A stretch of DNA of 64,000 nucleotides from Sphingobacteriales bacterium (GCA_016711295.1 JADJTE010000006.1:1-64000); one strand, 5' to 3'. Shown: positions 17,800-30,044, counted from the first letter of the stretch. The notes: generated from the sequence alone by a model not told the origin. Program-made: numbers and translations.

Positions 17800-20700
17800 A
17801 TGACACATTTTTCTATCTATTCATTAACCCACCTAACAAGATGGGCTTGTGGCGCAGTATTTGCTCTCTTATTGAGCATTATGCCCCAAACCACTTGGGC
17901 ACAAGTAACTGTTAGCGGCTCCGTAGGCGTTGACGGTTCCTACACTACCTTGGGTGATGCCTTTACCGCACTCAATGGTACTCCGCAAACAGGTGCCACC
18001 ATTGGTATTTCGCTCAGTAGTAGCACCACCGAACTTGCCTCGGCTATCTTACACACTGGTGCTTGGACATCCGTGACAATTACTGCTACTGCACCCGTCA
18101 CTATTTCGGGCAGCATTGTAGGGGCAGTCGTCAAACTAAACGGTGCCGACAACGTAACTATCGACGGTCGGATAGGCGGCACAGGACGCAATATCACCAT
18201 TCAAAACACCAGCACAGCATCGGCAACAGCAGCTGTCTGGTTGGCGAGTGTGGCGGCGGGCAACGGTGCTACAGGCTGTACGGTGCGCAACTGCGAAATA
18301 GCCTGCGGCGTTACGCAAAACACCAGCACCTCCACCACTTTCGGCATTATTATGAGCGGTCCTAGTATTAGTGCTACCTCTAATGGTACCGACAACGACA
18401 ACAACTCCTTTATTGCAAACCGCATTGTACGCGCCCGATATGGCATTTTAACGCGCGGTACAGCAGCAGGCAACAAGAACCGCAATATTGTGGTAACGAA
18501 CAACATCGTAGGTCCAACCTCGTTTGGGGCTGACCAAATTGGCAAAACGGGTATCTATATGCAAGCCGATAGCATAGCTATGATCAGCAACAATACCGTA
18601 CAGTTTGTAGGCGGCGACTATGCCAATACTACGGGTGGTACTGACCGCACGGGTATTGCTATTGGTTCTGACACATGGGGCATTACCACCTCTACTACCA
18701 TCACTAGTGCTAATTATACCGTTATGAACAACCTCATACACGACATCATCGAAGAAAGAACTTTTTCGGCTGCGGGTCTAATTTTGGCTACCACTGGCGG
18801 CGGATCTGCTACCAACAATATCGTATGTAGCAATATGATTTATAACATAAAAGCTAATGGCACCGCCGGCGACCAAGCAGTTGGCTTAGGCATTGTGGGC
18901 GGGCATACCGACCAAGTAACACACAACTCCATTTATATGAGCGGCGATGTAGACCCTAACCCATCGGCTTCTGCCACTACTATGTTTGGCAATGGCATTC
19001 GCATTGTCAATGCTAATGGAGGCACCCACAACGAACTGACGCTGAAAAATAATATTGTCTATATGGATTTAAGCTCGTCCAGCACAGCTACAGTGCGCTA
19101 CTATGCCATCACGGGCAACTCGGCGGCTTATAGCTTCGGTTTAGGAGGGGGCGAAGACTATAACGATTATTATATCAACCCCACTAATACGCAATTGCGC
19201 ACAGGAGGTTTAGCAAGTACTATCGGTCTTACGGCTACTACCGAGTTTGCTACCTTAGCCGATTGGAAACTTGCTTATACAGTAGCACAAGATGCTAATT
19301 CGCAACAAGTAGACCCCGGATTTGTGTCGCCTACCGACTTGCATATCAACGTAGGTAGCACAGCTATCAATAACTTAGGTACGCCCGCTTCCTCATGTTC
19401 TACGGATTATGACAACGATACGCGCAGTTCAACCACTCCCGACATAGTGCGATGAATATACGCCCGTTGTTTGTATGAATGCTGACGGCGGCACTATAAG
19501 CCCCGCCACTCAAAACAAATGTGACGGACAAACCGCTACTATGAGTACCACAGGGTCCGCAGTAGGCGCGGGCGCAACCTACCAATGGAAAGTATCTGCT
19601 ACATCGGGCAGCGGCTATGTAAACGTATCGGGCGGTACAGGTGCCACCACCACCACCTATACTACCGACCCGCTAACAGTAGGTACTTACTACTATGTAT
19701 TGGAAGTAACATGCACCAACTGCGGCCCTTGTACGCAACTTTCCAGCGAACTTGCCGTTACGGTCAATCCCTATCCCACCGCCGCGGCAAGCAGCAATAG
19801 CCCCGTATGTATAGGTTCGGATTTGAATCTAAGCTCAACTACCGACATAGGCACTACTTTTGCTTGGTCAGGACCTAATAGTTTCAGCAGCACGGCACAA
19901 AATCCTACTATCACGGGTGCTACCGCAGCAGCAGCGGGCAATTATAACGTAACGGTCAGCGCGGCAGGATGTTCAGCAACGGCATCTACGATAGTAGTGC
20001 TTAATCCCAGCCCCGTCATCAACAGCACTACGGCTACACCCGCAACGATATGCGAAGGCGGAAGCAGCACCTTAGCAGTTCAAACCCCAGCGGCAGCTAC
20101 TTATTGCAATAGCAACTTTACCAGCGTTACTTATGAGTTTATCAGCAACGTAACCTTCGAAGCCATTAACAATACGAGCACAGGCAATATAGGCGGTCCC
20201 GTAGACTATACTGCCCAAGTAGCCAATGTGACAGCAGGAACTACGTATACCATTTCTGTGACGATAGACCCCGATGCCAACGACTATATTTATGTATGGG
20301 TAGACTGGAACCAAAATGGTATCTTGAACGATTCGGGCGAAGCCTATACCATAGCTGGACCTACCAGTTCAGCGGGGCCGCATACATTGGGCATTGCCGT
20401 ACCTTCGGGAGCTACCAATGGCAGCACTCGTATGCGCGTGGTGTGCGACTGGAATAATACTACCCCTAACCCCTGCCGTTCGGCTTCTTTTGGCGAAGCA
20501 GAAGATTATACGGTTAATGTCACAGGCGGTGTTGGTGCTTACACCTATCTTTGGGACGACCCCAGTAATGCTACTACGTCCAGCGTTTCGGTGTCGCCCA
20601 CTACTACTACTACTTACACTGTCACCGTAACGGGTGCTAATGGTTGCGCCAGCACAGGCTCGGCTACGGTTACTGTCAATACGCCCATGGCAGGCATTAA

Positions 20701-22113
20701 CCCCTCATCTGCTACACCTGATTGTGTAACTACCAGCACAACCCTCACCGCGTCGGGCGGCGGCACTATTTGTGGGACGACAATAGCACCGATGCAGCAC
20801 GTGTCGTAATGGCAGCAGGTGCTTATACGGTAACTGTAACAGGCACCAACGGCTGTACTGCTACTGCTTCGGCGAGCGTTACGAGCGACACTACGCCACC
20901 TGCGGCGAGCGTTACACCGTCAAGTGCTGTACTTGGCTGCACGCCTACCAGCGCGACCCTCACCGCATCGGGCGGCGGCACCTATTTGTGGGACGACAAT
21001 AGCACCGATGCAGCACGTGTCGTAATGGCAGCAGGTGCTTATACGGTAACTGTAACAGGCACCAACGGCTGTACTGCTACTGCTTCGGCGAGCGTTACGA
21101 GCGACACTACGCCACCTGCGGCGAGCATTACACCGTCATCGGCAGTATTAGATTGCGCAAATACCAGCGCGACCCTCACCGCATCGGGCGGCGGCACCTA
21201 TTTGTGGGACGACAATAGCACCGATGCAGCACGTGTCGTAATGGCAGCAGGTGCTTATACCGTAACTGTAACAGGTACAAACGGCTGTACTGCTACTGCT
21301 TCGGCGAGCGTTACGAGCAATGCCACTCCACCTGCTGCTACTGTATCGGGCACATCGAGTGTTTGTGCAGGGGGCAATATCAACCTCACCGCACCATCGG
21401 CAGGGGCTTCTTATAGTTGGAGCGGTCCGGGCGGTTATACTGCTACGGGCATTAGCATCTCGCGCACGGCTGTTACTCTGGCAATGGGCGGTGTTTATAC
21501 CGTTACAGTCACAGGTAGCAATGGTTGTACGGCTAGCGCGTCGCGCACCGTAACGGTCAATGTCTGTGCGGGTCTGACGGTAGCCGCAAACACTACATCA
21601 AGCAGCGGTGCTAATGGCACTATCACGCTAAACGTATCGGGCGGCACACCCTGCGCAGGCAATACCTACAATTTCGCTTGGTCGGGTCCGTCATCGGGCA
21701 CTGCTACCAGCACCAGCCCGTACATCATCAGCGGTTTGGCTTCGGGTTGGTATAGCGTTACTGTAACCGACTGCGGTGGTAATTCGCGCGTTGTGAGTAT
21801 TTTTGTACCCAAAACTTCACGCCCGCGTACCAAAGCAGAAGGCGCAATATTCGGCGATTTGACCGCCTACCCCAATCCCGCATCGGAAACAACTACCGTT
21901 GCCTTTACGAGCTGGACCAGCGAACACACTACCGTGAGCATTTACTCAACCGATGGCAAACAAGTAGCTGTATTGTTCGACGACTTAACAGTAGCCGATA
22001 GCGACTACCAATTAATGTGGTCATTAGACCAAATACCTGCGGGTATCTACCACGTATTGATTGCTACGCAAAGCGGTAGCCGCGAAACATTGCGCATCGC
22101 CGTAGTGAAATAA
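17800..22113 (+). CDS. Giant secreted beta-helix/GEVED/Ig-like protein with T9SS sorting domain, two frameshifts
   Basis: Reconstructed at about 1,437 residues. Order: signal peptide (ending TTWAQ), a parallel beta-helix region (to about residue 540), Ig-like modules, a GEVED domain (WVDWNQNGILNDSGEAY ... SFGEAEDYTV), three near-identical 72-residue Ig-like repeats, further Ig-like modules, and a type A sorting domain (TAYPNPASETTTV ... IPAGIYHVLI). It is expected on the cell surface or released. The frame breaks near 19455 (restoring PDIGADEY) and near 20771, where one C is missing compared with the two following repeat copies (GGCACTATTTG against GGCACCTATTTG). Function is probably adhesion; no catalytic motif was seen. 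It is followed by a strong terminator. Confidence 0.8.
20750..21345 (+). repeat. Intragenic 216-bp (72-codon) tandem repeats
   Basis: Three copies starting at 20750, 20965 and 21181 encode the Ig-like module with GGGTYLWDDNSTDAARVV and GAYTVTVTGTNGCTATAS. Spacing is 215 and 216 bp; the first copy lacks one C, which causes the reading-frame break in the gene. The near identity implies recent duplication or gene conversion. Confidence 0.85.
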
Positions 22114-22189
22114 TGTATCAGCATAGTTGCCTCGTGTTTTATTGACCCATAAACTCAATTTGATAATACAGCAACTATTGTACCGACAC

Positions 22190-22228
22190 AGCCCCGTTAG
22201 AGTTTTAAGCTCTATCGGGGCTTTTTTT
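22190..22228 (+). terminator. Rho-independent terminator after the beta-helix protein gene
   Basis: The stem AGCCCCGTTAGAG pairs with CTCTATCGGGGCT around a short TTTTAAG loop and is followed directly by a run of seven T. It lies about 75 bp after the stop codon at 22113. Confidence 0.9.
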
Positions 22229-22334
22229 CGAGCAAAGCCCTCTATAATTGGAAACAAAGGCATAGCTTTGCAGGTCGTTTGCGCAATCTGTACAGGCAAA
22301 CATTGTCCATTTTTATTTATTTATAGTCTGATAT

Positions 22335-23097
22335 ATGCTTCTATTTCGTTGGATTTATACCGTTTGGGGTATTTTTTTGTTTATCTGCGGCATGTTGCTA
22401 CAAGCCATCGTATTTGGTTTGGCATCACTACTACCACGCCAGCAAGCCGTAGCGGTCAGCATTCGATACAACAATATTTTTGTTACTATTTGGGCTTTTC
22501 TGATGGGCATACGCTACAACATAGTAGGAGCAGAACGCTTGGACAAGCGGAAAGCCTATATCTTTGCTTCAAACCATACCTCTACACTTGACGTAATGAC
22601 CACAAATGCTGCTATATGGCAGCCATTTTCGCCCTTAGCCAAAAAGGAAGTGACCAAAATCCCCATCTTAGGCTATGTATTTAGCAAGGTATCGGTATTG
22701 GTCGATAGGTCAAATGCCGAAAGCCGCCGCAAAAGCGTGATAGAATTGCAGAAAACCGTAGCCCCAAGGCATCTCGATACTCCTGTTTCCCGAAGGTACG
22801 CGCAACCGAGACGGACAGCCGCCCTTACTACCTTTCAAATCGGGAGCTATACGAATCGCCTTAGAATCTGTTCGCCCCATTGTGCCTATGGCACTCATAG
22901 GAGCTCGCCGCATAATGCCCAATAGCCGACCACCGTTTACCTTGCATAGGCATACACTGAGTTGTTATTTCGGCGAACCAATACCCGTAGCAGATATTCC
23001 CATGACCGACGAAAACATAGACCTACTAAAACAGCGCGTATTTGATGCCATAGACCAACTACTACGACAACACGACCCCGACTATGCAGTAGTATAG
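22335..23097 (+). CDS. plsC: 1-acyl-sn-glycerol-3-phosphate acyltransferase, one frameshift
   Basis: Adds the second acyl chain to lysophosphatidic acid in membrane lipid synthesis. An N-terminal membrane helix precedes the catalytic NHTSTLD motif (NHxxxxD). The second substrate motif FPEGTRNRDG is in a different frame, and the join is near 22765, where removing one base in the CCCC run restores ARGISILLFPEGTR and leads on to VPMALIGARRIMP and the C-terminus. The total of about 253 residues is normal for PlsC. An essential-type gene broken by one base in a homopolymer suggests a sequencing error. Confidence 0.85.
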
Positions 23098-23187
23098 CCA
23101 CTTAGGGTTTTGGCTATTCAGCACATGTTACGCCCTGCACGCTAAGATAATACTACACACTAATGGTTTGGTTTTTTAATTTTGAGT

Positions 23188-23703
23188 GCCCCTGCTACAA
23201 TTTATAACACAGACCATTAGGATATCACCCCGAAGGGGTTTTTGTTGCTAGCCGTCTTTATTTTCTATTAGGATATCACCCCGAAGGGGCTTAGAAAACG
23301 GTCTTTCTATTAGTCGTTTCTAATTTTGAGTAAAAAATTAACCTGAATATCTTGCTTGCGCCCCTGCTACAATTTATAACACAGACAATTAGGTTATCAC
23401 CCCGAAGGGGTTTTTGTTGCTAGCCGTCTTTATTTTCTATTAGGATATCACCCCGAAGGGGCTTAGAAAACGGTCTTTCTATTAGTCGTTTCTAATTTTG
23501 AGTAAAAAATTAACCTGAATATCTTGCTTGCGCCCCTGCTACAATTTATAACACAGACAATTAGGATATCACCCCGAAGGGGTTTTTGTTGCTAGCCGTC
23601 TTTATTTTCTATTAGGATATCACCCCGAAGGGGCTTAGAAAACGGTCTTTCTATTAGTCGTTTCTAATTTTGAGTAAAAAATTAACCTGAATATCTTGCT
23701 TGC
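23188..23703 (+). repeat. Three perfect-length 172-bp tandem units with hairpin motifs
   Basis: Units start at 23188, 23360 and 23532 with GCCCCTGCTACAATTTATAA. Each holds two copies of TTAGGATATCACCCCGAAGG; the CCCCGAAGGGG core can form a small hairpin, and the first copy in each unit is followed by TTTTT, so it could act as a terminator. Units differ by only a few bases. The array lies within the dispersed repeat also seen at 15541-15693. There is no coding potential and no unique spacers. Confidence 0.9.
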
Positions 23704-23761
23704 GCCCTTGCTCCAAAGCAGCATTGACCAAAATTTATGACCGAAATTTAAAACACTCCCC

Positions 23762-24030
23762 ACTAACCATTACCCATTAACCATTAACCATTAACCATTA
23801 CCCATTACCCATTAACCATTACCCATTAACCATTAACCATTACCCATTACCCATTAACCATTACCCATTAACCATTAACCATTAACCATTACCCATTAAC
23901 CACTAACCATTAACCACTAACCACTAACCATTAACCACTAACCACTAACCACTAACCATTAACCACTAACCATTAACCACTAACCATTAACCACTAACCA
24001 TTAACCACTAACCATTAACCACTAACCACT
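23762..24030 (+). repeat. Heptanucleotide tandem array (about 38 units) upstream of a transketolase gene
   Basis: Runs of 7-bp units of the type ATTAACC, ATTACCC and ACTAACC. The first half mixes ATTAACC and ATTACCC; the second half is largely alternating ATTAACC/ACTAACC, giving a 14-bp higher-order period. It ends 9 bp before the ATG at 24040, so it forms the entire 5' leader of that gene. A related array on the other strand is at 62575-62859. Confidence 0.95.
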
Positions 24031-24039
24031 AAAAACTAT

Positions 24040-24999
24040 ATGCCTATTTCTTCTTTCCCTGTCTTTGGTGCCAGCGATACCCGTAGCGGTTTTGGCGATG
24101 GTTTGCTACACGTAGGCAAGCAAAATAGCCAAGTAGTAGCCCTATGTGCCGACCTGACGGGTTCGCTCAAAATGGATAAATTCAAACAACAATTTCCCGA
24201 CCGTTTTTATAATTGCGGCGTAGCCGAAGCCAATATGATTGGGGTAGCAGCGGGGCTAACCATAGGTGGCAAGATACCTTATACGGGTACGTTTGCCAAT
24301 TTTTCGACGGGTCGGGTCTATGACCAAATCCGGCAATCGGTGGCTTATTCGGGCAAACCCGTCAAAATTTGTGCTTCGCACGCGGGCATTACCTTGGGCG
24401 AAGACGGTGCTACCCACCAAATTTTGGAAGATATAGGCATGATGCGCATGTTGCCGCATATGACTGTTATTGTGCCTTGCGACTATATGCAAACCAAATT
24501 GGCAACTATTGCCATTGCCGATTACCCCCATGCTGTTTATCTGCGTTTCGGGCGACCCAAAGTGCCTATTTTTACTACCGAAGACCAAACTTTTGAGATT
24601 GGCAAAGCCCAAACGCTGCTCAATGGGAGCGATGTGACGATTATTGCTTGTGGGCATTTGGTTTGGAAATCACTCGAAGCCGCGCGGGTTCTATCCGAGC
24701 AGGGTATTAGTGCGGGCCTTATCAATATGCACACCATCAAACCCTTGGACGAGGCTGCCATTATAGCAGCCGCTGCCCAAACAGGCTGTATCGTCACCGC
24801 CGAAGAACACCAGCGAAACGGTGGTTTGGGCGATGCCGTTGCCCAAACCCTTGCCCGCCACCGACCTACACCCTTAGAAATGGTAGCCATCGATGACCAA
24901 TTTGGCGAAAGCGGCACACCTGACCAACTTATGCAAAAATATGGCTTGGATACACCCAATATCGTAGCAGCAGCACAGCGAGTAATAGCGCGAAAATAA
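24040..24999 (+). CDS. Transketolase, C-terminal subunit of a split enzyme
   Basis: A 319-residue protein matching the pyrimidine-binding and C-terminal domains of transketolase, encoded separately from the thiamine-pyrophosphate N-terminal half in many bacteria. Motifs: CADLTGSLKMDKF, the conserved FYNCGVAEANMIGVAAGL (the glutamate in VAE activates thiamine diphosphate), THQILEDIGMMRMLPHMTV, and a C-terminal EEHQRNGGLGDAVA. It would need the N-terminal half to make sugar-phosphate transfers of the pentose phosphate pathway. That half is not adjacent and is not in the window. The start codon is immediately preceded by the heptanucleotide array, so a normal ribosome-binding site is not obvious. 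Confidence 0.9.
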   Translation: MPISSFPVFGASDTRSGFGDGLLHVGKQNSQVVALCADLTGSLKMDKFKQQFPDRFYNCGVAEANMIGVAAGLTIGGKIPYTGTFANFSTGRVYDQIRQSVAYSGKPVKICASHAGITLGEDGATHQILEDIGMMRMLPHMTVIVPCDYMQTKLATIAIADYPHAVYLRFGRPKVPIFTTEDQTFEIGKAQTLLNGSDVTIIACGHLVWKSLEAARVLSEQGISAGLINMHTIKPLDEAAIIAAAAQTGCIVTAEEHQRNGGLGDAVAQTLARHRPTPLEMVAIDDQFGESGTPDQLMQKYGLDTPNIVAAAQRVIARK

Positions 25000-25044
25000 A
25001 CTTTTCCGAACCTAATACATACGCCTAACAAGAAATGTTTTGGC

Positions 25045-25175
25045 GTAACTATTTAGGTCTGGGGTTTTGGGTATGGGGTAATGGGTTATATCTATCTAAT
25101 AATGCCTGAAATCATTGCATATTCGATTGGAAATGGCTATTCTCGTGGGCTGTTTCTACAAGGCTAAATAGTTAC
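25045..25175 (+). mobile_element. MITE, short type, perfect 8-bp target duplication
   Basis: A 131-bp element with left end GTAACTATTTAG and right end CTAAATAGTTAC, a perfect 12-bp inverted repeat. It is flanked by GTTTTGGC at 25037-25044 and 25176-25183. It lies 45 bp after the transketolase stop. The following 300 bp to base 25478 are AT-rich and show no other feature. Confidence 0.95.
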
Positions 25176-25478
25176 GTTTTGGCAAACAATACCTGATTGT
25201 ACCCCAATAATAACTACAAATTGCGAAAATTGTCGAGAACCAAGGTGTAGAAAGTAATACGTTGTAAAATAAATTTTTTATAAATTATAAATTATTACAA
25301 CTCAATGATTTATAGCTTTTTTTGACTCGTTTGAATTTACTGATATTTATTTTACGACGTGCTAATCTATAAATGAAGTACTCATTAATCCAGAATCACT
25401 GAATACTAAGCCTCAAAAATTAGAAATAGCATTATGGCTTGTTTAGTGCCCAGCAATCATCAACTACCCATTAAAATT

Positions 25479-28170
25479 ATGAAACATTTTTTAGCTCTAT
25501 TATGTTGTATTTTCTGCCCTTTGACGGTATTATTGGCTCAGAGTGCTACGCTTAGTGGTACGGTTAAAGATGCAGTAAGCGGCGAATCGCTCATAGGCGC
25601 GACAGTAAAGATTGGCGAAGCGATGGGTGCTGTCACCGACATTGACGGGAACTATACCTGGCAGTTGCTGATGGCACGCATCAAATAAGCGTATCGTATA
25701 TAGGCTATAAACCTGATACGTTTAGCATAACAATAGCTAATAGCCGCAGTGCGGTGCGCAATGTTTTGTTGCGCGAAGACAGCCAAACGATGCAAGAAGT
25801 AGAAGTAGTAGCCGACGTAGCGCGTAGCCGCGAAACGCCGGTGGCATTTAGCACCATTAGCGTCACGCAAATTAAAGAAGAGAATAGCCGACAGGATTTG
25901 CCCATGCTGCTCAACAGCAAGCCGGGCATATACGCTACCCAACAAGGCGGCGGCGATGGCGATGCCCGCATCAGCATACGCGGTTTTGACCAACGCAATA
26001 CCGCTTCGCTCATCGACGGCATACCCGTCAAGGATATGGAAAACGGCGAGGTTTACTGGTCGAATTGGTCTGCCCTGAACGATGTAACGCGCAGTATGCA
26101 GGTACAACGCGGTTTGGGTGCGTCCAAATTGGCTTTGCCTTCGGTGGGCGGCACGATTAACGTATTGACCAAAGGCATCGAAAGCAAACGCGAACTATCG
26201 GTACGCCAAGAAGTGGGCGGTGATGGTTACTTAAAAACGGCCTTGATGTTCAATACAGGCAGACTCAAAGGCGGTTGGGGAGCTACTGGCTCGGTATCGT
26301 ATAGGCGCGGCGACGGCTGGGTAGATAATACTTGGGTACGCGCGTGGAGCTATTTTGTGAAAGTCGAAAAACAATTGGGCAAACACCTCATCAGCCTATC
26401 GGCATTGGGCGCACCCCAAGAACACGGGCAGCGCAGTTTTAAACAACTCATTGCTACGTTTGATAAAGAGTATGCTCGCGATTTTTTTGGTGGCACTGAT
26501 ACCGAATATGACTTGCTACGCACCCAACAAACCGCTATTACACAACTTGAAACCCAACGCGGCAACGGCATTATCAGCGAGGAAGCATTTTTTACCCAAT
26601 TAGATACCGCTTTGGGTATCAATACCGCGCTATACGACCGCTATAATAATGAGTTTATAGATACTAGCAACGCCCGCAACTATGGTACCCGCTACAACCC
26701 ACATTGGGGCGTGCTGAACCGATATTCGCTCGTAGCAGATGGCGATACGGCGTTTGCCGAAACCGAGCGCGTTTCGGAACGCTATAACAAATACCACAAA
26801 CCTCAATTTACGCTGCGCCATTTTTGGTCGCCGAACAATCGTTTTAGTTGGTCTAATATCGCCTATTTGTCGATAGGGCAGGGCGGCGGCTATCGCGCCA
26901 ATGTTATTCCCGCCGATTTGCCCGATGGTTTGCTCAATTTCCAAAAGGTATATGATACCAATATGGGTGCGTTTGGCGATACGACCTTACATTCTACCTC
27001 TAATGCGATTTATATGCAGGCAAACAATCATTTTTGGTATGGCTTTTTATCGACTTTCGACTATAATAATATAAAAACGACCGATTTTCTACCTTTCTCA
27101 ACCTGACCAGTTCGGCATCGAACAATGCCCGTCGCGATTATTTCAGACCCAAAGACATTGTATTGTCCGATACGGTCATTGCCCAAGTTATCGGTGCTAA
27201 AAACGGCGTATTAGACGGCAAATCTTACTACAAACAATTTGAATATAACGGCGTATTATACGACATCAATTCGCCCGAAGTGCGCGACTCGTATAGCGAA
27301 ACAGGTTGGCTCTTTGGCTATACTGCCAAAACAGGTGCTAATTATAATATCAGCGAGCGACTAAACGTATTTTTTAATACGGGTTACTTGTCGCGGGTGC
27401 CGCCTCTGCGCTTTTTCTTTAACGAAGATAATGCCGCATTTAGCAACGTGAAAAATGAAGAAGTGATAGCCGCCGAGTTGGGGTCGGGCTACAAATCGCC
27501 TAAATTTGCCCTGAACCTAAATGCTTACTATACGCGCTGGAACAACCGACCTACTACCGCCAGCGTGCGCACCGACCCAACCGACCCCGATATTCGTGAA
27601 ACGCGCAATATAGCAGGGCTAAAAGCTATTTATAGAGGTGTAGAACTAGATTTCGCTTATCATATTATCAAAAATCGCCTCACATGGGAAGGTACTTTCT
27701 CCTTGGGCGATTGGGTGTGGGATACTGATGCCAACTCGGTCATCGTAGGCGGCGATAATGATGACCAATTAGCTACGCCGTTCAGCGCAAAAGGCGTACA
27801 CGTAGGCAATGCCGCTCAATTCCAATTAGGCTCGACGCTGCGCTACGAACCCATCAAAGGGCTATTTTTGAAAGGTCGCTGGATGTATTTTGGCAAAAAT
27901 TACTCCGATTTTCAGCCCGAACGCCTAACGGGTATCAACGAAGACCGCGAAGCGTGGCAATTGCCCGATTATTCGATAGTTGATTTGTTTGCAGGTTATA
28001 AATTTAAACTTGACAAAATGCGTTTTATCCTTAATGCGGGTTTGCTCAATGCCCTCAATACCACCTATATCAGCGATGCAAGCACCCGTATTGGTTTCAA
28101 CTTGGACCAAATAGAGGTATTTTTTGGACAAGGACGACGTTGGACAGCAAGCCTCGAATGGGTGTTCTAA
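25479..28170 (+). CDS. TonB-dependent outer membrane receptor, two frameshifts
   Basis: Outer-membrane gated porin for TonB-driven import. Reconstructed at about 896 residues: signal peptide (MKHFLALLCCIF ... LLAQS), a carboxypeptidase-D-like domain (LSGTVKDAVSGESLIGATV), a plug domain (QDLPMLLNSKPGIYATQQGG, ISIRGFDQRNTASLIDGIPV) and a beta-barrel ending in ASLEWVF with terminal aromatic residue. Breaks near 25663 (restores GTHQISVSYIGYK) and 27092 (restores FLNLTSSASNNARRDY). No SusD partner follows, so it is not a typical polysaccharide-utilisation locus. Substrate unknown; siderophores, metals or peptides are all possible. Confidence 0.85.
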
Positions 28171-28185
28171 GGCTGAGTTCATATT

Positions 28186-28346
28186 AGGCTTGTGACAGCG
28201 GCACTTGCTTGGGCATAAAATGATGCTTTTTCGCCTGCTTTTCGGTTATTTTTGGACACATAGCTCCACTATGCCTCCAAGAATAAGCCTCCATCAGCCC
28301 AAAAATATCTCTTTTTCCACTCCAACCCGACCGCCATCACAAGTCT
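28186..28346. repeat. Long imperfect inverted repeat (about 75-nt arms)
   Basis: Centre loop CTCCA between CATAG (28259-28263) and CTATG (28269-28273). Moving outward, TTATTTTTGGA pairs with TCCAAGAATAA with one mismatch, and the outer ends AGGCTTGTGA and TCACAAGTCT pair with one mismatch. Intermediate parts match less well. The trinucleotide ATT flanks both ends. It fills the gap between the TonB receptor and the next gene. It may be a decayed mobile element or a structured transcript. Confidence 0.6.
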
Positions 28347-28410
28347 ATTGCCCCACAAAATCATCTACGAAATATTTTCTTATTATTGCACCCCAATGCC
28401 CTTGCTATTT

Positions 28411-30044
28411 ATGCGCCAATCACACATTTTTTTTGCTTGTATCGCGTTCCTTTACGGTGCTTGGCTCGGCACGCCTATCGCCGCTCAATCGGTCTATGAC
28501 CTACAATGGATTATGCCGCAGGCTGATTGTATGGAGAACCAATTCTGTGCTACGTTACAAATCAAATCTGCCAACGACGATGCGATGGCATTGGGGGCTT
28601 ATACTATTTTTATACACTATAATACGGCTTCTATCAATTCGCCTACCTATACAGCCGTGCATTTTAGCGACAATGAAACCTGCTCGCCCTTTGGCACGTC
28701 GCCCTATGCAACTGCCATTTTTGGAGCTGATATCCTGACAGGCGAGGGCAATATCACCGCCCTCATGAATTTTCCCAACATGGGCTGCCCGCTCATCAAT
28801 ACTACCGAATGGACAACGATGGGCGTGCTGTGTTTCGATATTATCAACCCACATATAGACACCAACCTACTTTTTGATACCGACCTCACCCTCGTCAACC
28901 TAAACAGCAATTTGCCCCAACATATAGGCGGTTCCTTTAGCAACCTGAGTTTTTTGCCCCTCTGCGAAACCTTAGATACCGATGCCGACGGATTGACCGA
29001 CATAGACGAAATAAACCTAAGTACTAACTATAACGTGCCCGATACCGACGGCGACGGACTAAGCGATGGAATAGAAAGCGATCAAACCTTCACTAATCCC
29101 TTGGCAATGGACAGCAATGGCAACGGCAACATGGACAACTTAGACGACAACGATACCGATGGATTGAACAATATAGATGAGATAAACTACAATACCAATC
29201 CAATAACCCTGACTCCGACGGCGATACGCTATCGGACGGCACCGAAATTAATTTGGGTATCAATCCCAATAATCCCGCTACTGATGCCGACAACCTAAAC
29301 GACAACGAAGAACTGCTATACAATACCAATCCCAACAATCCCGATACCGACAGCGATGCTTTGTCGGACAGCGAAGAAACACAGATATACCAAACCAACC
29401 CCACTATCGCCGACACCGATGGCGATACACTCAACGACGGCTTTGAGGTATTGGCAGATATCAACCCGCTAAAAGCCGATACAGACAGCGACGGCTTAGA
29501 CGATGCCCAAGAAATAGCCCTATATTCCAATCCCAACGCTCCCGATACGGATCACGACAGCGTCATCGATAGTACAGAAGCCCCCAGCGGCGCGGGTATA
29601 GACACCGACGGCGATTTGCTGTTCGATATATCAGACCCCGACGATGACGGCGACGGCATACCGACCATAGCCGAAGATGCTAACAACAACGCCGACCCAA
29701 GCGACGATGATGATGACGCTGACGGCATACCGGACTATTTAGACTCCGACCCCGTAGGACTTGACCCAAATCATCATAAGCCCGCGCAATGGTCAGTAGG
29801 CTACCAAAATGGTTATTTAAGGGTATCGTGGTCGGGCAACGGAGAGCGCAATACCCTATATTGCTACGACCTAACAGGTAAAATAGTGGCAATTTATTCG
29901 TTAGATGTATCTTTGGGCAATCAGGCGCAAACGCAACTATTGCCCTTGCCCAACAATTTGCCGCAAGGTATCTACATAGCTGCTTGCAGGTCTGCTACAT
30001 CGAACAGGTGTATAGCTGCCGCGCCTTGGGTCTTGTATCGCTAA
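28411..30044 (+). CDS. Secreted thrombospondin type 3-repeat calcium-binding protein, one frameshift
   Basis: Reconstructed at about 544 residues. A signal peptide (MRQSHIFFACIAFLYGAW ... IAAQS) is followed by a beta-rich domain of about 170 residues resembling cohesin-like folds, then about ten acidic repeats of the type DTDGDGLSDG with (N/Y)xTNPNNPDTD between them, which bind calcium. The end (ending QGIYIAACRS ... WVLYR) looks like a degenerate T9SS sorting domain. The frame breaks near 29202, where one missing base after ACCAATCC restores NPDSDGDTLSDGTE. The start is the ATG just before the signal peptide; two ATGs upstream (28348, 28396) are possible. Likely a surface or matrix protein. 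Confidence 0.75.

Noticed and set aside
19475..20809. Separate genes for the three parts of the beta-helix protein
   Set aside because: No start signals or gaps are present at the breaks, and single-base corrections restore continuous domain structure, so it is one gene.
28205..28738. 177-codon open frame before the calcium-binding protein
   Set aside because: It overlaps the true gene in another frame, has no recognisable composition, and spans the long inverted repeat.
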